Assembly (NCBI GenBank): GCA_902491395.1
Contig: CABUHO010000020.1
Location: forward strand, 1-46,352
From: an uncultured Collinsella sp.
Lineage (GTDB): Bacteria; Actinomycetota; Coriobacteriia; Coriobacteriales; Coriobacteriaceae
Direction: 5' to 3'
DNA length: 46,352 bases
Shown here piece after piece: positions 7,947-16,411 of this stretch. Position numbers and translations under genes: made by a program. The notes under the pieces were generated by a model. That model had not been told where the DNA came from. It did not search any database and saw nothing but the letters and a program-made list of their open reading frames with translations. The first letter of the stretch is position 1. Every line of letters starts with the position of its first letter.

Positions 7947-10697
7947 CTATTTGGCATCGGCCCAGGTTATGCCGATGCTGGCTTCGGCGATTAGGGGGAC
8001 GCGGAGGTCTACTACGTGCTCCATGACGTCGCGGACCATGGTGGTTAGGCGCTCGACTTCGTCGATGGGGCACTCAAAGTCCAGTTCGTCGTGCACTTGC
8101 AGGATCATGTGGGCGGCAAAGCCTTCCTCTTCCAGGCGGCGGCTTACGCGGGCCATCGCGATCTTGATGATGTCGGCGGCGGTTCCCTGCATGGGATGGT
8201 TCATGGCCGTGCGCTCGCCAAAGCCGCGGAGTTGCGGGTTTTTGGCCTTGAGCTCCGGAATATGACGACGGCGGCCGTACATGGTCTCGGCGTAGCCCGT
8301 CTGCTTGGCGCGTGCCACCACGTTGTCGAGGAACGTGCGCACGCCCGGGTAGGCCTCGTAGTAGCGGTCGATCATGTCGCGTGCCTCGGCCATCGAGATA
8401 TGCAGCGACTGCGACAGGCCGTAGGCCTGCTGGCCATACACGATGCCAAAGTTCACGGCCTTGGCGCGACTGCGCAAGTCGGGCGTTACCTCGGACACCG
8501 GCACACCAAACACGCGCGCCGCCGTCTCGGCATGGAAGTCCTCGCCCTCGTTAAAGGCGCGCACCAAGTGCTCGTCACCCGAGAGATGCGCCAGCAGACG
8601 CAGCTCGATCTGCGAGTAGTCCACCGCCAAAAAGACGCTTCCCTCGCCTGCCGAAAACGCCGTCTTGACGGTACGACCCAGCTCCGAGCGCGTCGGGATG
8701 TTCTGCAGGTTCGGGTCGCTCGAGGACAGACGCCCCGTTGCTGTGATGGTCTGGTTGTACGTAGTGTGCACACGACCGTCACCACGGCGTAGCGGGCCCA
8801 GCGTGTCCAGATAGGTGGACTTGATTTTGGACTTCTCACGCCAGTCCAAAATCAGGCGCACGATCTCGTGGTCGCGGGCAAGGTCACTCAGCACCTTGGC
8901 GTTGGTCGAATAATAGCCGCGCTTAGTCTTCTTGAGGCCCTTGGTCGGAAGCCCCATCACATCAAAGAGCACATGCGACAGCTGCATGGGACTGCCAATA
9001 TTAAAGGTCTCGTCACCCGCCAGGTCGCGAATACTGCGCTCGACCTCGGTGATCTGGGTCGCCAGACCCTCGGACAGACTGCGCAGGCGATCGGGGTCCA
9101 CGAGCATGCCCGCGCGCTCCATCTTGGCAAGTACCGGAACGAGCGGCATCTCGATGCCATCGAACACGTTGGCGGCATTCTCACGGGCCATGCACTCGCG
9201 CAACGGCGCCACGAGCGCCAGCGTCAGAGCCGCAGTACGGGCGGCAGGCGCCGGAGCGTCCTCACCAGCACCCCCTGCGCCGCGCGCCGCAGGCAGCGCC
9301 ATCTGCAGATACGTATCGGCAAGATATGCCTCATCGAACTCGGAGCGATCGGAATCCAGCAGATAGGCAGCGACCACGGTATCGAAGATACGCGTGGAAT
9401 CGGCAGCGAGCGGATCCATGAGCTCGGGCTCAGAAGAATCGATGGGCGAAAGCTCGTGCAGCAGCGCCTTCGTATCCGGGCTCGCCACGCGGCCCTCCAT
9501 AAACAGGCGCGCAAGCACGCCGGCGATCACACCGTGAGCGAAGTTGAAGCCATCGACTACGGCAGTGGAGGCGCCGTCGCCCTCCTCGAGCGCGAACAGG
9601 CCCTTGGACGTCGCCAACCACAGCGTGCGCGTCAGTCCAAAGAGCGCGCCCTCTTCCTTGTCGTCGTCCACCACGGCGGCGACCCACTCGCCGGCATCAA
9701 TCGCGCGGGAGACCTCAGCCGCAACGGCACCAAGCGCGTCAGCATCGCCGGCGGCTGCGCGAACCATCGCAGGTATCTCAAACACACTGGAGGCAGCAGC
9801 AGCCCCGCCCTCGCCGCCGATCAGCGCCAAGAAACGGTTCTGCATGGCGGTGATACCAAGCGTGCCCAACGCCGCGGACACTTCGTCGGCAGAAAACGCC
9901 GGGAAGGACGTTTCGTCAAAGTCGAGCTCGACGGGCGCATCGGTGCGAATGGTTGCGACCTTGCGGCTCAGCAGCGCATCGTCGATGTGTGCACGCAGGT
10001 TCTCGCCCATCTTGCCCTTGACCTCATCGGCATGCGCGATGACTTCGTCCAGGCTACCGTACTTCGCAATGAGCGCACTCGCCTTTTTGGGACCGATGCC
10101 CGGTACACCGGGGATGTTGTCGGACGTATCGCCCTTTAGACCGTAAAAATCGGGCACGAGCGCCGGCGTAATGCCGTGATACAGGTCGTCCACGCTCTCG
10201 GGCGTCATAATCGCCACGTCGGACAGGCCCTTGCGGGTCGAGACCACGTTGACGTGCTCGGTCACGAGTTGATACATGTCGCGGTCGCCGGTCACCAGTA
10301 GCATGTCGCAGCCGGCCTCTTCACCCAGGCGCGCCATGGTTCCCAGGATGTCATCGCCTTCCCAGCCCTCGGACTGCAGAATCGGCACGTTGAGCGCGGC
10401 GAGCAGCTCCTTAATCATAGGGAACTGCGCATGCAGATCGGGGTCCATGGGCGGGCGTTGCGCCTTATACTGCGGCAGCATCTCCATGCGCACGCGCGGT
10501 TTACCCTTGTCAAACGCCACGACGACGCCGTCGGGGTTAAAGGCATCGATCATCTTGAGAAACATGTTCAGAAAGCCAAAGATCGCGTTGGTGGGGCGAC
10601 CGTCCGGCGCGTTCATGGTCGGCGGCACGGCGTGGAAGGCGCGATGCATGAGCGAGTTGCCGTCGATAACGGCAAAGGTGCGGCGCTTGTCAGACAT
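7947..10697 (-). CDS. polA: DNA polymerase I
   Basis: The 916-residue protein has the three-part plan of Pol I, used in Okazaki-fragment processing and repair. Residues 1-290 form the 5'-3' flap nuclease, with AVIDGNSLMHRAFHA at the start and the helix-hairpin-helix GVPGIGPKKASALI. The C-terminal polymerase has motif A (AVDYSQIELRLL), the motif B O-helix (KAVNFGIVYGQQAYG) and motif C (QVHDELDFE). The middle domain keeps the exonuclease fold trace (FDTVVAAYLLDSD), but the region expected to hold D-x-E reads AAVVDDDKEEG, so 3'-5' proofreading is probably absent. The start MSDKRRTFAVIDG has a GCGAGG ribosome site; a 13-residue extension is open upstream. Confidence 0.95.
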   Translation of the reverse strand: MSDKRRTFAVIDGNSLMHRAFHAVPPTMNAPDGRPTNAIFGFLNMFLKMIDAFNPDGVVVAFDKGKPRVRMEMLPQYKAQRPPMDPDLHAQFPMIKELLAALNVPILQSEGWEGDDILGTMARLGEEAGCDMLLVTGDRDMYQLVTEHVNVVSTRKGLSDVAIMTPESVDDLYHGITPALVPDFYGLKGDTSDNIPGVPGIGPKKASALIAKYGSLDEVIAHADEVKGKMGENLRAHIDDALLSRKVATIRTDAPVELDFDETSFPAFSADEVSAALGTLGITAMQNRFLALIGGEGGAAAASSVFEIPAMVRAAAGDADALGAVAAEVSRAIDAGEWVAAVVDDDKEEGALFGLTRTLWLATSKGLFALEEGDGASTAVVDGFNFAHGVIAGVLARLFMEGRVASPDTKALLHELSPIDSSEPELMDPLAADSTRIFDTVVAAYLLDSDRSEFDEAYLADTYLQMALPAARGAGGAGEDAPAPAARTAALTLALVAPLRECMARENAANVFDGIEMPLVPVLAKMERAGMLVDPDRLRSLSEGLATQITEVERSIRDLAGDETFNIGSPMQLSHVLFDVMGLPTKGLKKTKRGYYSTNAKVLSDLARDHEIVRLILDWREKSKIKSTYLDTLGPLRRGDGRVHTTYNQTITATGRLSSSDPNLQNIPTRSELGRTVKTAFSAGEGSVFLAVDYSQIELRLLAHLSGDEHLVRAFNEGEDFHAETAARVFGVPVSEVTPDLRSRAKAVNFGIVYGQQAYGLSQSLHISMAEARDMIDRYYEAYPGVRTFLDNVVARAKQTGYAETMYGRRRHIPELKAKNPQLRGFGERTAMNHPMQGTAADIIKIAMARVSRRLEEEGFAAHMILQVHDELDFECPIDEVERLTTMVRDVMEHVVDLRVPLIAEASIGITWADAK

Positions 10698-10790
10698 ATT
10701 GAATACCTCGCTTTGGGCTGGGCACGGTTTGCTCACTCCAGTTTACACGCTCCCCGCCCCGCGGCCACCTCACATCAAGCTCCCCCGCCA

Positions 10791-10823
10791 CCGTGAGCCC
10801 GCGCGTGATACGATGGCTCACGG
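10791..10823 (+). promoter_or_regulatory. Putative aminopeptidase promoter inside a perfect inverted repeat
   Basis: CCGTGAGCC (10791-10799) and GGCTCACGG (10815-10823) are perfect inverted copies. The 15 bases between them end in TGATACGAT (10806-10814), an extended -10 element. No -35 hexamer is evident. The symmetric arms fit an operator that blocks the -10, or a stem at the very 5' end of the transcript. Confidence 0.5.
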
Positions 10824-10863
10824 TACATCAACCAGCACGATCGATCCGAAAGGAGCCTGCGTC

Positions 10864-12261
10864 ATGGAGCGTCCCTGCGCATGGAAAAAGTACACGCCAC
10901 AGCAAATCGAGGAGCTCGAGGAGCTTTGCCGCGGCTATAAGCAGTTTTTGAGTGAGAACAAGACCGAGCGCCTGTGCGTCAAGGCCGGCATCAAGATGGC
11001 CGAGGAGGCGGGATACGTCGACCTGGAGACCGTAATCGCCGCAGGCCGCGAGCTTAAGGCAGGCGACAAGGTGTATGCCGCTAACCACGGCAAGGACCTC
11101 ATGCTCGTCAATCTGGGCACCGCCCCGCTCGAGCAGGGCTTTAACATCCTGGGCGCGCACGTGGACTCGCCGCGCCTGGACCTTAAGCAGAACCCCGCCT
11201 TCGAGGCCGGCGACATGGCTTATCTCGACACGCACTACTACGGCGGCGTCAAGAGCTACCACTGGGTAGCCTCCCCGCTCGCACTCGTGGGCGTCATCTG
11301 CAAAAAGGACGGTACCACCGTCGACATCAATATCGGCGACAAGGCGGACGATCCGGTCTTTACCATCTCCGACCTGCTGATCCATCTCTCGAGCGAGCAG
11401 ATGTCCAAGCCTGCCAAGGACGCCGTCGATGCCGAGATTCTCGACGTGATCGTGGGCGGCCGCCCCGTCAAGTTCGATGAGGACGACAAGGACGCCCCCA
11501 AGGAGCCCGTCAAGCAGATGTTCCTGGATATCCTCAAGGAGCAGTACGACGTCGAGGAGGAGGACTTCCTCTCCGCCGAGATCGAGGTCGTGCCCGCCGG
11601 CCCCGCCCGCGACATGGGCCTCGACCGCTCCATGATTCTGGGCTATGGCCATGACGACCGCGTCTGTGCCTACCCCTCCATGCTCGCCCAGATCAACGTC
11701 ACCAACGTGGAGCGCACGAGCATCACGCTCATCGTCGACAAGGAGGAGATCGGTTCCGTGGGTGCCACCGGCATGACGAGTCGCTTCTTCGAGAACACCG
11801 TCGCCGAGATCATGATGCTCGCCGGCGAGGACAGCCCGCTGGCTCTGCGCCGCGCGCTCGCCCGCAGCCGTATGCTCTCCTCCGACGTGTCCGCCGGCTT
11901 CGACCCGGGCTATGCCGGCAAGTTCGAGACCAAGAACGCCGCCTTCATGGGTCGCGGCCTGTGCTTTAACAAGTACACGGGCAGCCGCGGCAAGGGCGGC
12001 TCTAACGACGCCGACGCCGAGTATGTGGCCCTCGTCCGCGACATCATGGACGAGGCCGGCGTGGACTTCCAGACCTGCGAGCTCGGCCGCGTCAACGCTG
12101 GTGGCGGCGGCACCATCGCCTACATCATGGCCAAGTATGGCATGAACGTCATCGACTCCGGCGTTGCCGTCCTGTCCATGCACGCCCTGTGGGAGGTCGC
12201 CAACAAGGCCGATATCTACGAGGCCTATCGCGGCTACAAGGCCTTCCTCGAGCGCGCCTAA
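10864..12261 (+). CDS. M18 family metalloaminopeptidase
   Basis: The 465-residue protein is an M18 (aspartyl aminopeptidase-like, ApeB/Ape1-type) enzyme, a cytoplasmic di-zinc peptidase forming large tetrahedral oligomers and removing N-terminal residues from peptides. The first zinc site is AHVDSPRLDLKQ with His99 and Asp101. The catalytic/ligand Glu pair is at 294-295 in DKEEIGSVGATGM. Conserved DVSAGFDPGY and the C-terminal GGGGTIAYIMAKYG...VLSMHALWE, carrying the last His ligand, follow. GAAAGGAG eight bases upstream fixes ATG 10864, although the frame is open much farther upstream across polA. It is divergent from polA and followed by an inverted-repeat terminator. Confidence 0.92.
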   Translation: MERPCAWKKYTPQQIEELEELCRGYKQFLSENKTERLCVKAGIKMAEEAGYVDLETVIAAGRELKAGDKVYAANHGKDLMLVNLGTAPLEQGFNILGAHVDSPRLDLKQNPAFEAGDMAYLDTHYYGGVKSYHWVASPLALVGVICKKDGTTVDINIGDKADDPVFTISDLLIHLSSEQMSKPAKDAVDAEILDVIVGGRPVKFDEDDKDAPKEPVKQMFLDILKEQYDVEEEDFLSAEIEVVPAGPARDMGLDRSMILGYGHDDRVCAYPSMLAQINVTNVERTSITLIVDKEEIGSVGATGMTSRFFENTVAEIMMLAGEDSPLALRRALARSRMLSSDVSAGFDPGYAGKFETKNAAFMGRGLCFNKYTGSRGKGGSNDADAEYVALVRDIMDEAGVDFQTCELGRVNAGGGGTIAYIMAKYGMNVIDSGVAVLSMHALWEVANKADIYEAYRGYKAFLERA

Positions 12262-12275
12262 CCAGCCCCTTCATC

Positions 12276-12350
12276 AGTTGCGGTGAAATACGGACTAAAC
12301 TGGCCTATAAACGGCCAAAACAGACCGTATTCCACCGCAACTTCCTTTTT
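12276..12350 (+). repeat. TTGCGGTG hairpin element, copy 1 (terminator-like)
   Basis: AGTTGCGGTGAAATACGG (12276-12293) pairs with 12325-12342 with one mismatch. An inner TGGCC/GGCCA hairpin (12301-12305 with 12313-12317) sits in the loop. The plus-strand sequence CTTCCTTTTTG follows, so it can end the aminopeptidase transcript. The same arm sequence occurs in copy 2 at 13219-13279, on the far side of yaaA. Confidence 0.8.
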
Positions 12351-12365
12351 GACAGAGGAGAGTCC

Positions 12366-13175
12366 ATGCTGCAGGTCATCATTTCGCCCGCCAAGCAGAT
12401 GCGCTCGGCCCAAGATGCTTTTGAAGTCCTGGGCATTCCGCCCTTTGCGCGCGAGACGGCTCGACTGCATCGCGCGTTGCTAGATATTGAGCGAAATGAA
12501 GGCAGCGGCGGCCTGCAGGCGCTATGGAACGTGAGTGACAAACTGCTGGGGCCTTGCCTCAACACCCTGCATGAGTTCGAGCCCATCTTGGAAAACGGCG
12601 ACCTCGACAATCCCGATATCGCCCGCAATACCTCCCCCGCCGTCATGTCCTATCACGGCATTCAATACCAGAGCATGGCACCCGAGGTGATGGATGCCGC
12701 GCAGCTCGCATGGCTGCAAGACCATCTGTGGATCCTCTCGGGCCTTTACGGATGCGTACGCCCCTTTCATGCCGTCGAACCGTATCGGCTGGAGATGGGT
12801 GCGAAGCTCGCCGTTGACGATGCCCGAGACCTCTACGCGTTTTGGAGCGACAAGCTCGCGCGGGTTATCGCCCCGGCAGGTTCAAACACCACGATCGTCA
12901 ACCTCGCCAGCGTAGAGTATGCCAAAGCCGTTCTGCCCCACCTCGCGGGCGACGCCACAGCCGTCACGTGCCTCTTTGGCGAGGGTATCCGCAACGGGAA
13001 GCCCATCCAACGGTCGACCGCCAGCAAAAAGGCGCGCGGCTCCATGGTGCGGTGGATGGCAGAAAACAAGCTCGAGGATGCAAGCGAACTTACCGCATTC
13101 AACATCGGCTATCGCCACGTCCCCGAGCTCTCATACCTAGGCACCCTCGTGTTCATCAACGAACAGATGCTCTAG
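12366..13175 (+). CDS. yaaA: YaaA family protein (peroxide stress response)
   Basis: The 269-residue protein belongs to the YaaA/DUF328 family; in E. coli YaaA lowers free iron and protects DNA under peroxide stress. The N terminus MLQVIISPAKQM holds the family SPAK motif. ISGLYG-like ILSGLYGCVRPF, LASVEYAKAV, and the C-terminal KKARGSMVRWM...FNIGYRH complete the usual pattern. It is close to the family's usual ~255 residues. The start has GAGGAGAG and directly follows hairpin copy 1. Two related hairpins bracket the gene. There is no operon partner. Confidence 0.92.
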   Translation: MLQVIISPAKQMRSAQDAFEVLGIPPFARETARLHRALLDIERNEGSGGLQALWNVSDKLLGPCLNTLHEFEPILENGDLDNPDIARNTSPAVMSYHGIQYQSMAPEVMDAAQLAWLQDHLWILSGLYGCVRPFHAVEPYRLEMGAKLAVDDARDLYAFWSDKLARVIAPAGSNTTIVNLASVEYAKAVLPHLAGDATAVTCLFGEGIRNGKPIQRSTASKKARGSMVRWMAENKLEDASELTAFNIGYRHVPELSYLGTLVFINEQML

Positions 13176-13216
13176 AGCCGGCACCCAACACTGACCCGCT
13201 CAGCCTTCTCTATATA

Positions 13217-13284
13217 ACTTGCGGTGGAATAATTCCTATTTGAGCCTTTTTCGCACAATCAGGAACTATTCCACCGCAACTTTT
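13217..13284. repeat. TTGCGGTG hairpin element, copy 2
   Basis: TTGCGGTGGAATAATTCCT (13219-13237) pairs with 13261-13279 with one mismatch, followed on the plus strand by CTTTTATG. It lies between the convergent yaaA and the membrane-anchored unknown, so it can serve as a shared terminator. The outer 13 bases match copy 1 except at one position. Confidence 0.8.
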
Positions 13285-13309
13285 ATGAATTGGCTGCTAG
13301 GCTCGACAC

Positions 13310-13831
13310 CTATTCAGCTAGACCGTCGGCCTTTGCAATCCCGTTTGTCGAACCGTCCTGATAGACAATCTTGACGTGCTCGACCTCGGACACCGCAACA
13401 CCCGACGGGGGCTCCAGGCGCCATTCCGTCAGCGCGATATCCATCGTCGTGGGCACATCCCCTTGATCTTTGAGCTTCACCGTCAACGTTTTGAACGTCG
13501 CATCATACGTCACGCGTTCGATTTCCTCACCAGGAATAGACCCACCACTCAGCTGCAACTGCACAAACTCATCGCACGGGTACCAATAATCGCCCGGAAC
13601 GGCGAGCGTATTGGCATTACCGCCAGTACTCCTCACCGTCATAATCGGTAGGCTATCATCAGCCTCGAACTCCCATGCAGCGCCGCCGCGACCACCAAAC
13701 GTCCAGATACAAAAGGCAATCACCAGCACGGCAAGCACCGCAAAACCGATCGCGACAAGGCCATGGTGCGCACGGCTTTCCTCGGCCGATACATCCCATT
13801 GCGTCTCTCGATATAGATGCTTGTCTTCCAT
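13310..13831 (-). CDS. Membrane-anchored protein of unknown function
   Basis: The 173-residue protein starts MEDKHLYRETQWDVSAEES, has one strong transmembrane segment at about 26-46 (LVAIGFAVLAVLVIAFCIWTF), and then an outer domain of about 125 residues with a predicted beta-rich pattern (TVRSTGGNANTLAVPGDYW, FKTLTVKLKDQGD). No family is recognised. The start is fixed by a GAGGAGG ribosome site; the frame is open far upstream but that part lies over the TPP riboswitch and thiC. Its promoter region is shared head-to-head with thiC. Confidence 0.8.
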   Translation of the reverse strand: MEDKHLYRETQWDVSAEESRAHHGLVAIGFAVLAVLVIAFCIWTFGGRGGAAWEFEADDSLPIMTVRSTGGNANTLAVPGDYWYPCDEFVQLQLSGGSIPGEEIERVTYDATFKTLTVKLKDQGDVPTTMDIALTEWRLEPPSGVAVSEVEHVKIVYQDGSTNGIAKADGLAE

Positions 13832-13864
13832 GTTCGCCTCCTCACAGGCACGCTCGTTAGGCCA

Positions 13865-13887
13865 ATCGTACCCATTCGAGCTATACT
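13865..13887. promoter_or_regulatory. Divergent -10 elements between the unknown gene and thiC
   Basis: A minus-strand TACGAT (13865-13870) faces the membrane-protein gene and a plus-strand TATACT (13882-13887) lies 18 bases before the TPP riboswitch. Neither has a good -35. The two genes must share this space of about 70 bases. Confidence 0.4.
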
Positions 13888-13904
13888 TGAGCCCATTACA
13901 TAAA

Positions 13905-13994
13905 CGGGGGGCTTGCAGGACAAGACGGCAGGCTGAGATTGGGCGCGCCCGCCCTGACCCGCAAACCTGATATGGGTAATGCCAACGAAGGGAG
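13905..13994 (+). ncRNA. TPP riboswitch (THI element)
   Basis: The stretch carries the conserved parts of the thiamine pyrophosphate aptamer in order: CGGGGGGCTTGC, GGCTGAGATT (13931-13940), a variable GC-rich arm, ACCTGATATGGGTAATGCC (13966-13983), and CGAAGGGAG. The aptamer is immediately upstream of thiC and its last conserved block, GAAGGGAG, doubles as the thiC ribosome site. That favours control at translation start: bound TPP would hide the ribosome site. Confidence 0.93.
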
Positions 13995-14002
13995 CCATGC
14001 CA

Positions 14003-15337
14003 ATGAGCACACAGACCGAGCCCAAGCTCGTCACGCAAATCGACTTTGCCCGCGCCGGGCAGATCACACCGCAGATGAAGGAGGTCGCCGAGCGCGAGCA
14101 TCGTGACCCCGAGTACATCCGTGAGCGCGTAGCAGACGGCCGCATCGCCATTCCCGCCAACATCGTGCATATCAAAAAGGGCATGCGCGCCTTTGGTGTC
14201 GGTGAGGGCCTGTCCACCAAGGTCAACGTGAACTTGGGCATCTCGGGCGACAAGGCCGATGCCGCCGAGGAATGGAAGAAGGTCAAGATCGCTGAGGACT
14301 TTGGCGCCGACGCCATCATGGACCTCTCCAACTCGGGCAAGACGCGCCAGTTCCGCCAGCAGCTCATCGACGAGACGCCGCTCATGGTAGGCACCGTCCC
14401 CATGTACGACGCCATCGGCTACATGGAAAAGCCGCTGGTCAAGCTCACCAAGGACGACCTGTTCGAAGTCGTGCGCGCGCATGCCGAGGACGGCGTGGAC
14501 TTTATGACCATTCACTGCGGCATCAACAAGTCGGTCACCAAGACCTTTAAGGAGACCGGCCGCCTGATGAACATCGTGAGCCGCGGCGGCTCACTGCTGT
14601 TTGGCTGGATGGAGGTCACCGGTAACGAGAACCCGTTCTATGAGTTCTACGACGAGTTGCTCGAGATTTGCCACGAGTACGACGTGACGATTTCGCTCGG
14701 CGACTCCTGCCGCCCGGGCTGCCTCTACGACTCCAACGACGCCACCGAGACCGCTGAGATGATCGAGCTGGGCAAGCTGTGCAAGCGCGCTTGGGCCGCC
14801 GGCGTCCAGGTCATGGTCGAGGGCCCGGGTCACATGGCGCTCGACGAGATCGCCGCCAACATGAAACTGCAGAAGCGCCTGTGCCACAATGCTCCGTTCT
14901 ATGTGCTCGGACCGCTGGTAACCGATATCGGCGTGGGTTACGACCACATCACCGCCGCCATCGGCGGCGCCATCTCCGCCAGCTCCGGTGCCGACTTCCT
15001 GTGCTACGTGACACCGGCCGAGCACCTATGCCTGCCCAACGCCCAGGATGTGCTCGACGGCCTCATGGCCACCAAGATCGCCGCACACGCCGCCGATATC
15101 GCCAAGAAGGTGCCCCACGCCCGCGACATGGACGACAGGATGGGCCAGGCACGCCGCAAGCTCGACTGGGACGCCATGTGGAAGTGCGCGCTCGACCCAG
15201 TTACGGGCAAGAAGCGCTACGAAGAATCCCCCGCCGCCACCGAGGGCACTTGTACCATGTGTGGGAAGATGTGCGCCGTCCGCACCGTCAACAAGATCTT
15301 CGAGGGCACCACGATCGACCTCGGCATGGAGGACTAA
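14003..15337 (+). CDS. thiC: Phosphomethylpyrimidine synthase ThiC
   Basis: The 444-residue protein is a radical-SAM enzyme that rearranges aminoimidazole ribotide into HMP phosphate for thiamine synthesis. It is the shorter form without the long N-terminal extension. Core signatures include VGTVPMYDA, DFMTIHCGIN, SLGDSCRPGC and EGPGHMALDEI. The cluster cysteines lie near the C terminus in TCTMCGKMC. Three in-frame ATGs lie near the start. The one at 13979 is inside the riboswitch, and ATG 13997 is only two bases from the ribosome site, so ATG 14003 (eight bases away) is preferred. A weak hairpin (15343-15367) follows the stop. It is regulated by the TPP riboswitch. Confidence 0.96.
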   Translation: MSTQTEPKLVTQIDFARAGQITPQMKEVAEREHRDPEYIRERVADGRIAIPANIVHIKKGMRAFGVGEGLSTKVNVNLGISGDKADAAEEWKKVKIAEDFGADAIMDLSNSGKTRQFRQQLIDETPLMVGTVPMYDAIGYMEKPLVKLTKDDLFEVVRAHAEDGVDFMTIHCGINKSVTKTFKETGRLMNIVSRGGSLLFGWMEVTGNENPFYEFYDELLEICHEYDVTISLGDSCRPGCLYDSNDATETAEMIELGKLCKRAWAAGVQVMVEGPGHMALDEIAANMKLQKRLCHNAPFYVLGPLVTDIGVGYDHITAAIGGAISASSGADFLCYVTPAEHLCLPNAQDVLDGLMATKIAAHAADIAKKVPHARDMDDRMGQARRKLDWDAMWKCALDPVTGKKRYEESPAATEGTCTMCGKMCAVRTVNKIFEGTTIDLGMED

Positions 15338-15467
15338 CCCTGTCGCCGCGGCCGCTTCTGGCGGCGAGCTGGTGCCTGTCAATTGTTGACTTGTGAACAT
15401 TTACTTACACTTGCGTAGAGATTGCATCGCCCGCCCGGGTTCGGCATAGAGTCGGCCCGGGCATCTT

Positions 15468-15473
15468 TATAAT
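15468..15473 (+). promoter_or_regulatory. Putative thiD promoter (-10)
   Basis: A consensus TATAAT lies 46 bases upstream of thiD, after a GCCCGGG/CCCGGGC hairpin. No good -35 is visible. It suggests thiD can be transcribed apart from the thiC riboswitch transcript. Confidence 0.4.
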
Positions 15474-15519
15474 GCTGGCTTAAAGACCCATTTGATTCCG
15501 ACCGAACAAGGGAGCGAAC

Positions 15520-16350
15520 ATGGATCGTAGTAAGGTACCTGCCGTCCTGTCCATCGCGGGATCCGATTCCAGCGGTGGCGCCGGCATTCAGGCCGACATC
15601 AAGACCATCACGGCGCACCGCCTGTATGCCGAGACGGCCATCACCGCCATCACAGCGCAAAACACCCTGGGCGTTACCGCCGTGCAGGATATCTCGCCAG
15701 ATATCGTAGCCGCGCAAATTGACGCCGTTTTTGACGATATCCGCCCCAGCGCCGTCAAGATCGGCATGGTTTCTTCTGTCGAGATTATCGAAGTCATCGC
15801 CGACCGCTTGAGCGCCTGGAACGCAACGAACGTGGTCGTCGACCCCGTCATGGTCGCCACCTCGGGCGCGCGGCTGATTGCCGAAGATGCCGCCGAGGCG
15901 CTCACCCGCCGCCTGTTCCCGCTAGCGACGGTTATCACGCCCAATATTCCCGAGGCCATGGCACTGCTCGACTATGAGGTCGACTCCGAGCGCACGCAGC
16001 AAAATGCTGCCATGCTCCTCACCCGCCGCTTTGGTTGCGCATCCCTCGTTAAGGGTGGGCATCTTGTCAACGAGGCCAACGATGTACTGGCCGAACCCGC
16101 GCCACTCGATGACGAGGGCAACCATCTGGGAGATCCACTCACCACGTGGTTCCGCCACAAGCGCATCGAGACCGACAACACGCACGGCACCGGATGCACG
16201 CTCTCGTCCGCCATCGCCTGCGCGCTGGCTCAGGGCATGGATCTTGCCGACGCCGTCAACGCCGGCAAGGCCTACCTAACCGGCGCTCTGGCCGCCGGCT
16301 TTGACATGGGCAAAGGCTCCGGCCCCGTCAACCACATGTGGCAGTATTAA
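15520..16350 (+). CDS. thiD: HMP / HMP-phosphate kinase ThiD
   Basis: The 276-residue protein is a ribokinase-fold kinase that phosphorylates hydroxymethylpyrimidine and its monophosphate, supplying HMP-PP for thiamine. The N-terminal IAGSDSSGGAGIQADIKT is the ThiD signature for HMP binding. VVDPVMVATSG, TPNIPEAMALL, LVKGGH and the C-terminal anion hole with catalytic Cys/Asp, NTHGTGCTLSSAIA, are all intact. AAGGGAG precedes the start. It lies 182 bases after thiC and completes the pyrimidine half of the pathway; thiE or thiM are not in the window. Confidence 0.96.
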   Translation: MDRSKVPAVLSIAGSDSSGGAGIQADIKTITAHRLYAETAITAITAQNTLGVTAVQDISPDIVAAQIDAVFDDIRPSAVKIGMVSSVEIIEVIADRLSAWNATNVVVDPVMVATSGARLIAEDAAEALTRRLFPLATVITPNIPEAMALLDYEVDSERTQQNAAMLLTRRFGCASLVKGGHLVNEANDVLAEPAPLDDEGNHLGDPLTTWFRHKRIETDNTHGTGCTLSSAIACALAQGMDLADAVNAGKAYLTGALAAGFDMGKGSGPVNHMWQY

Positions 16351-16366
16351 GATTCGCAGTCCAAAA

Positions 16367-16399
16367 CCGCCGCAAAGGGGACAGGCACCTTTGCGGTGG
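16367..16399 (+). terminator. Hairpin after thiD
   Basis: CCGCCGCAAAGG (16367-16378) pairs with CCTTTGCGGTGG (16388-16399) with one mismatch. It starts 16 bases after the thiD stop and has no clear T-run, so termination is inferred from position. Confidence 0.45.
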
Positions 16400-16411
16400 C
16401 TCCCACAAACA

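Noticed and set aside
13979..14002. Upstream ATG codons for thiC at 13979 and 13997
   Set aside because: The first is part of the TPP aptamer and the second is too close to the ribosome site.
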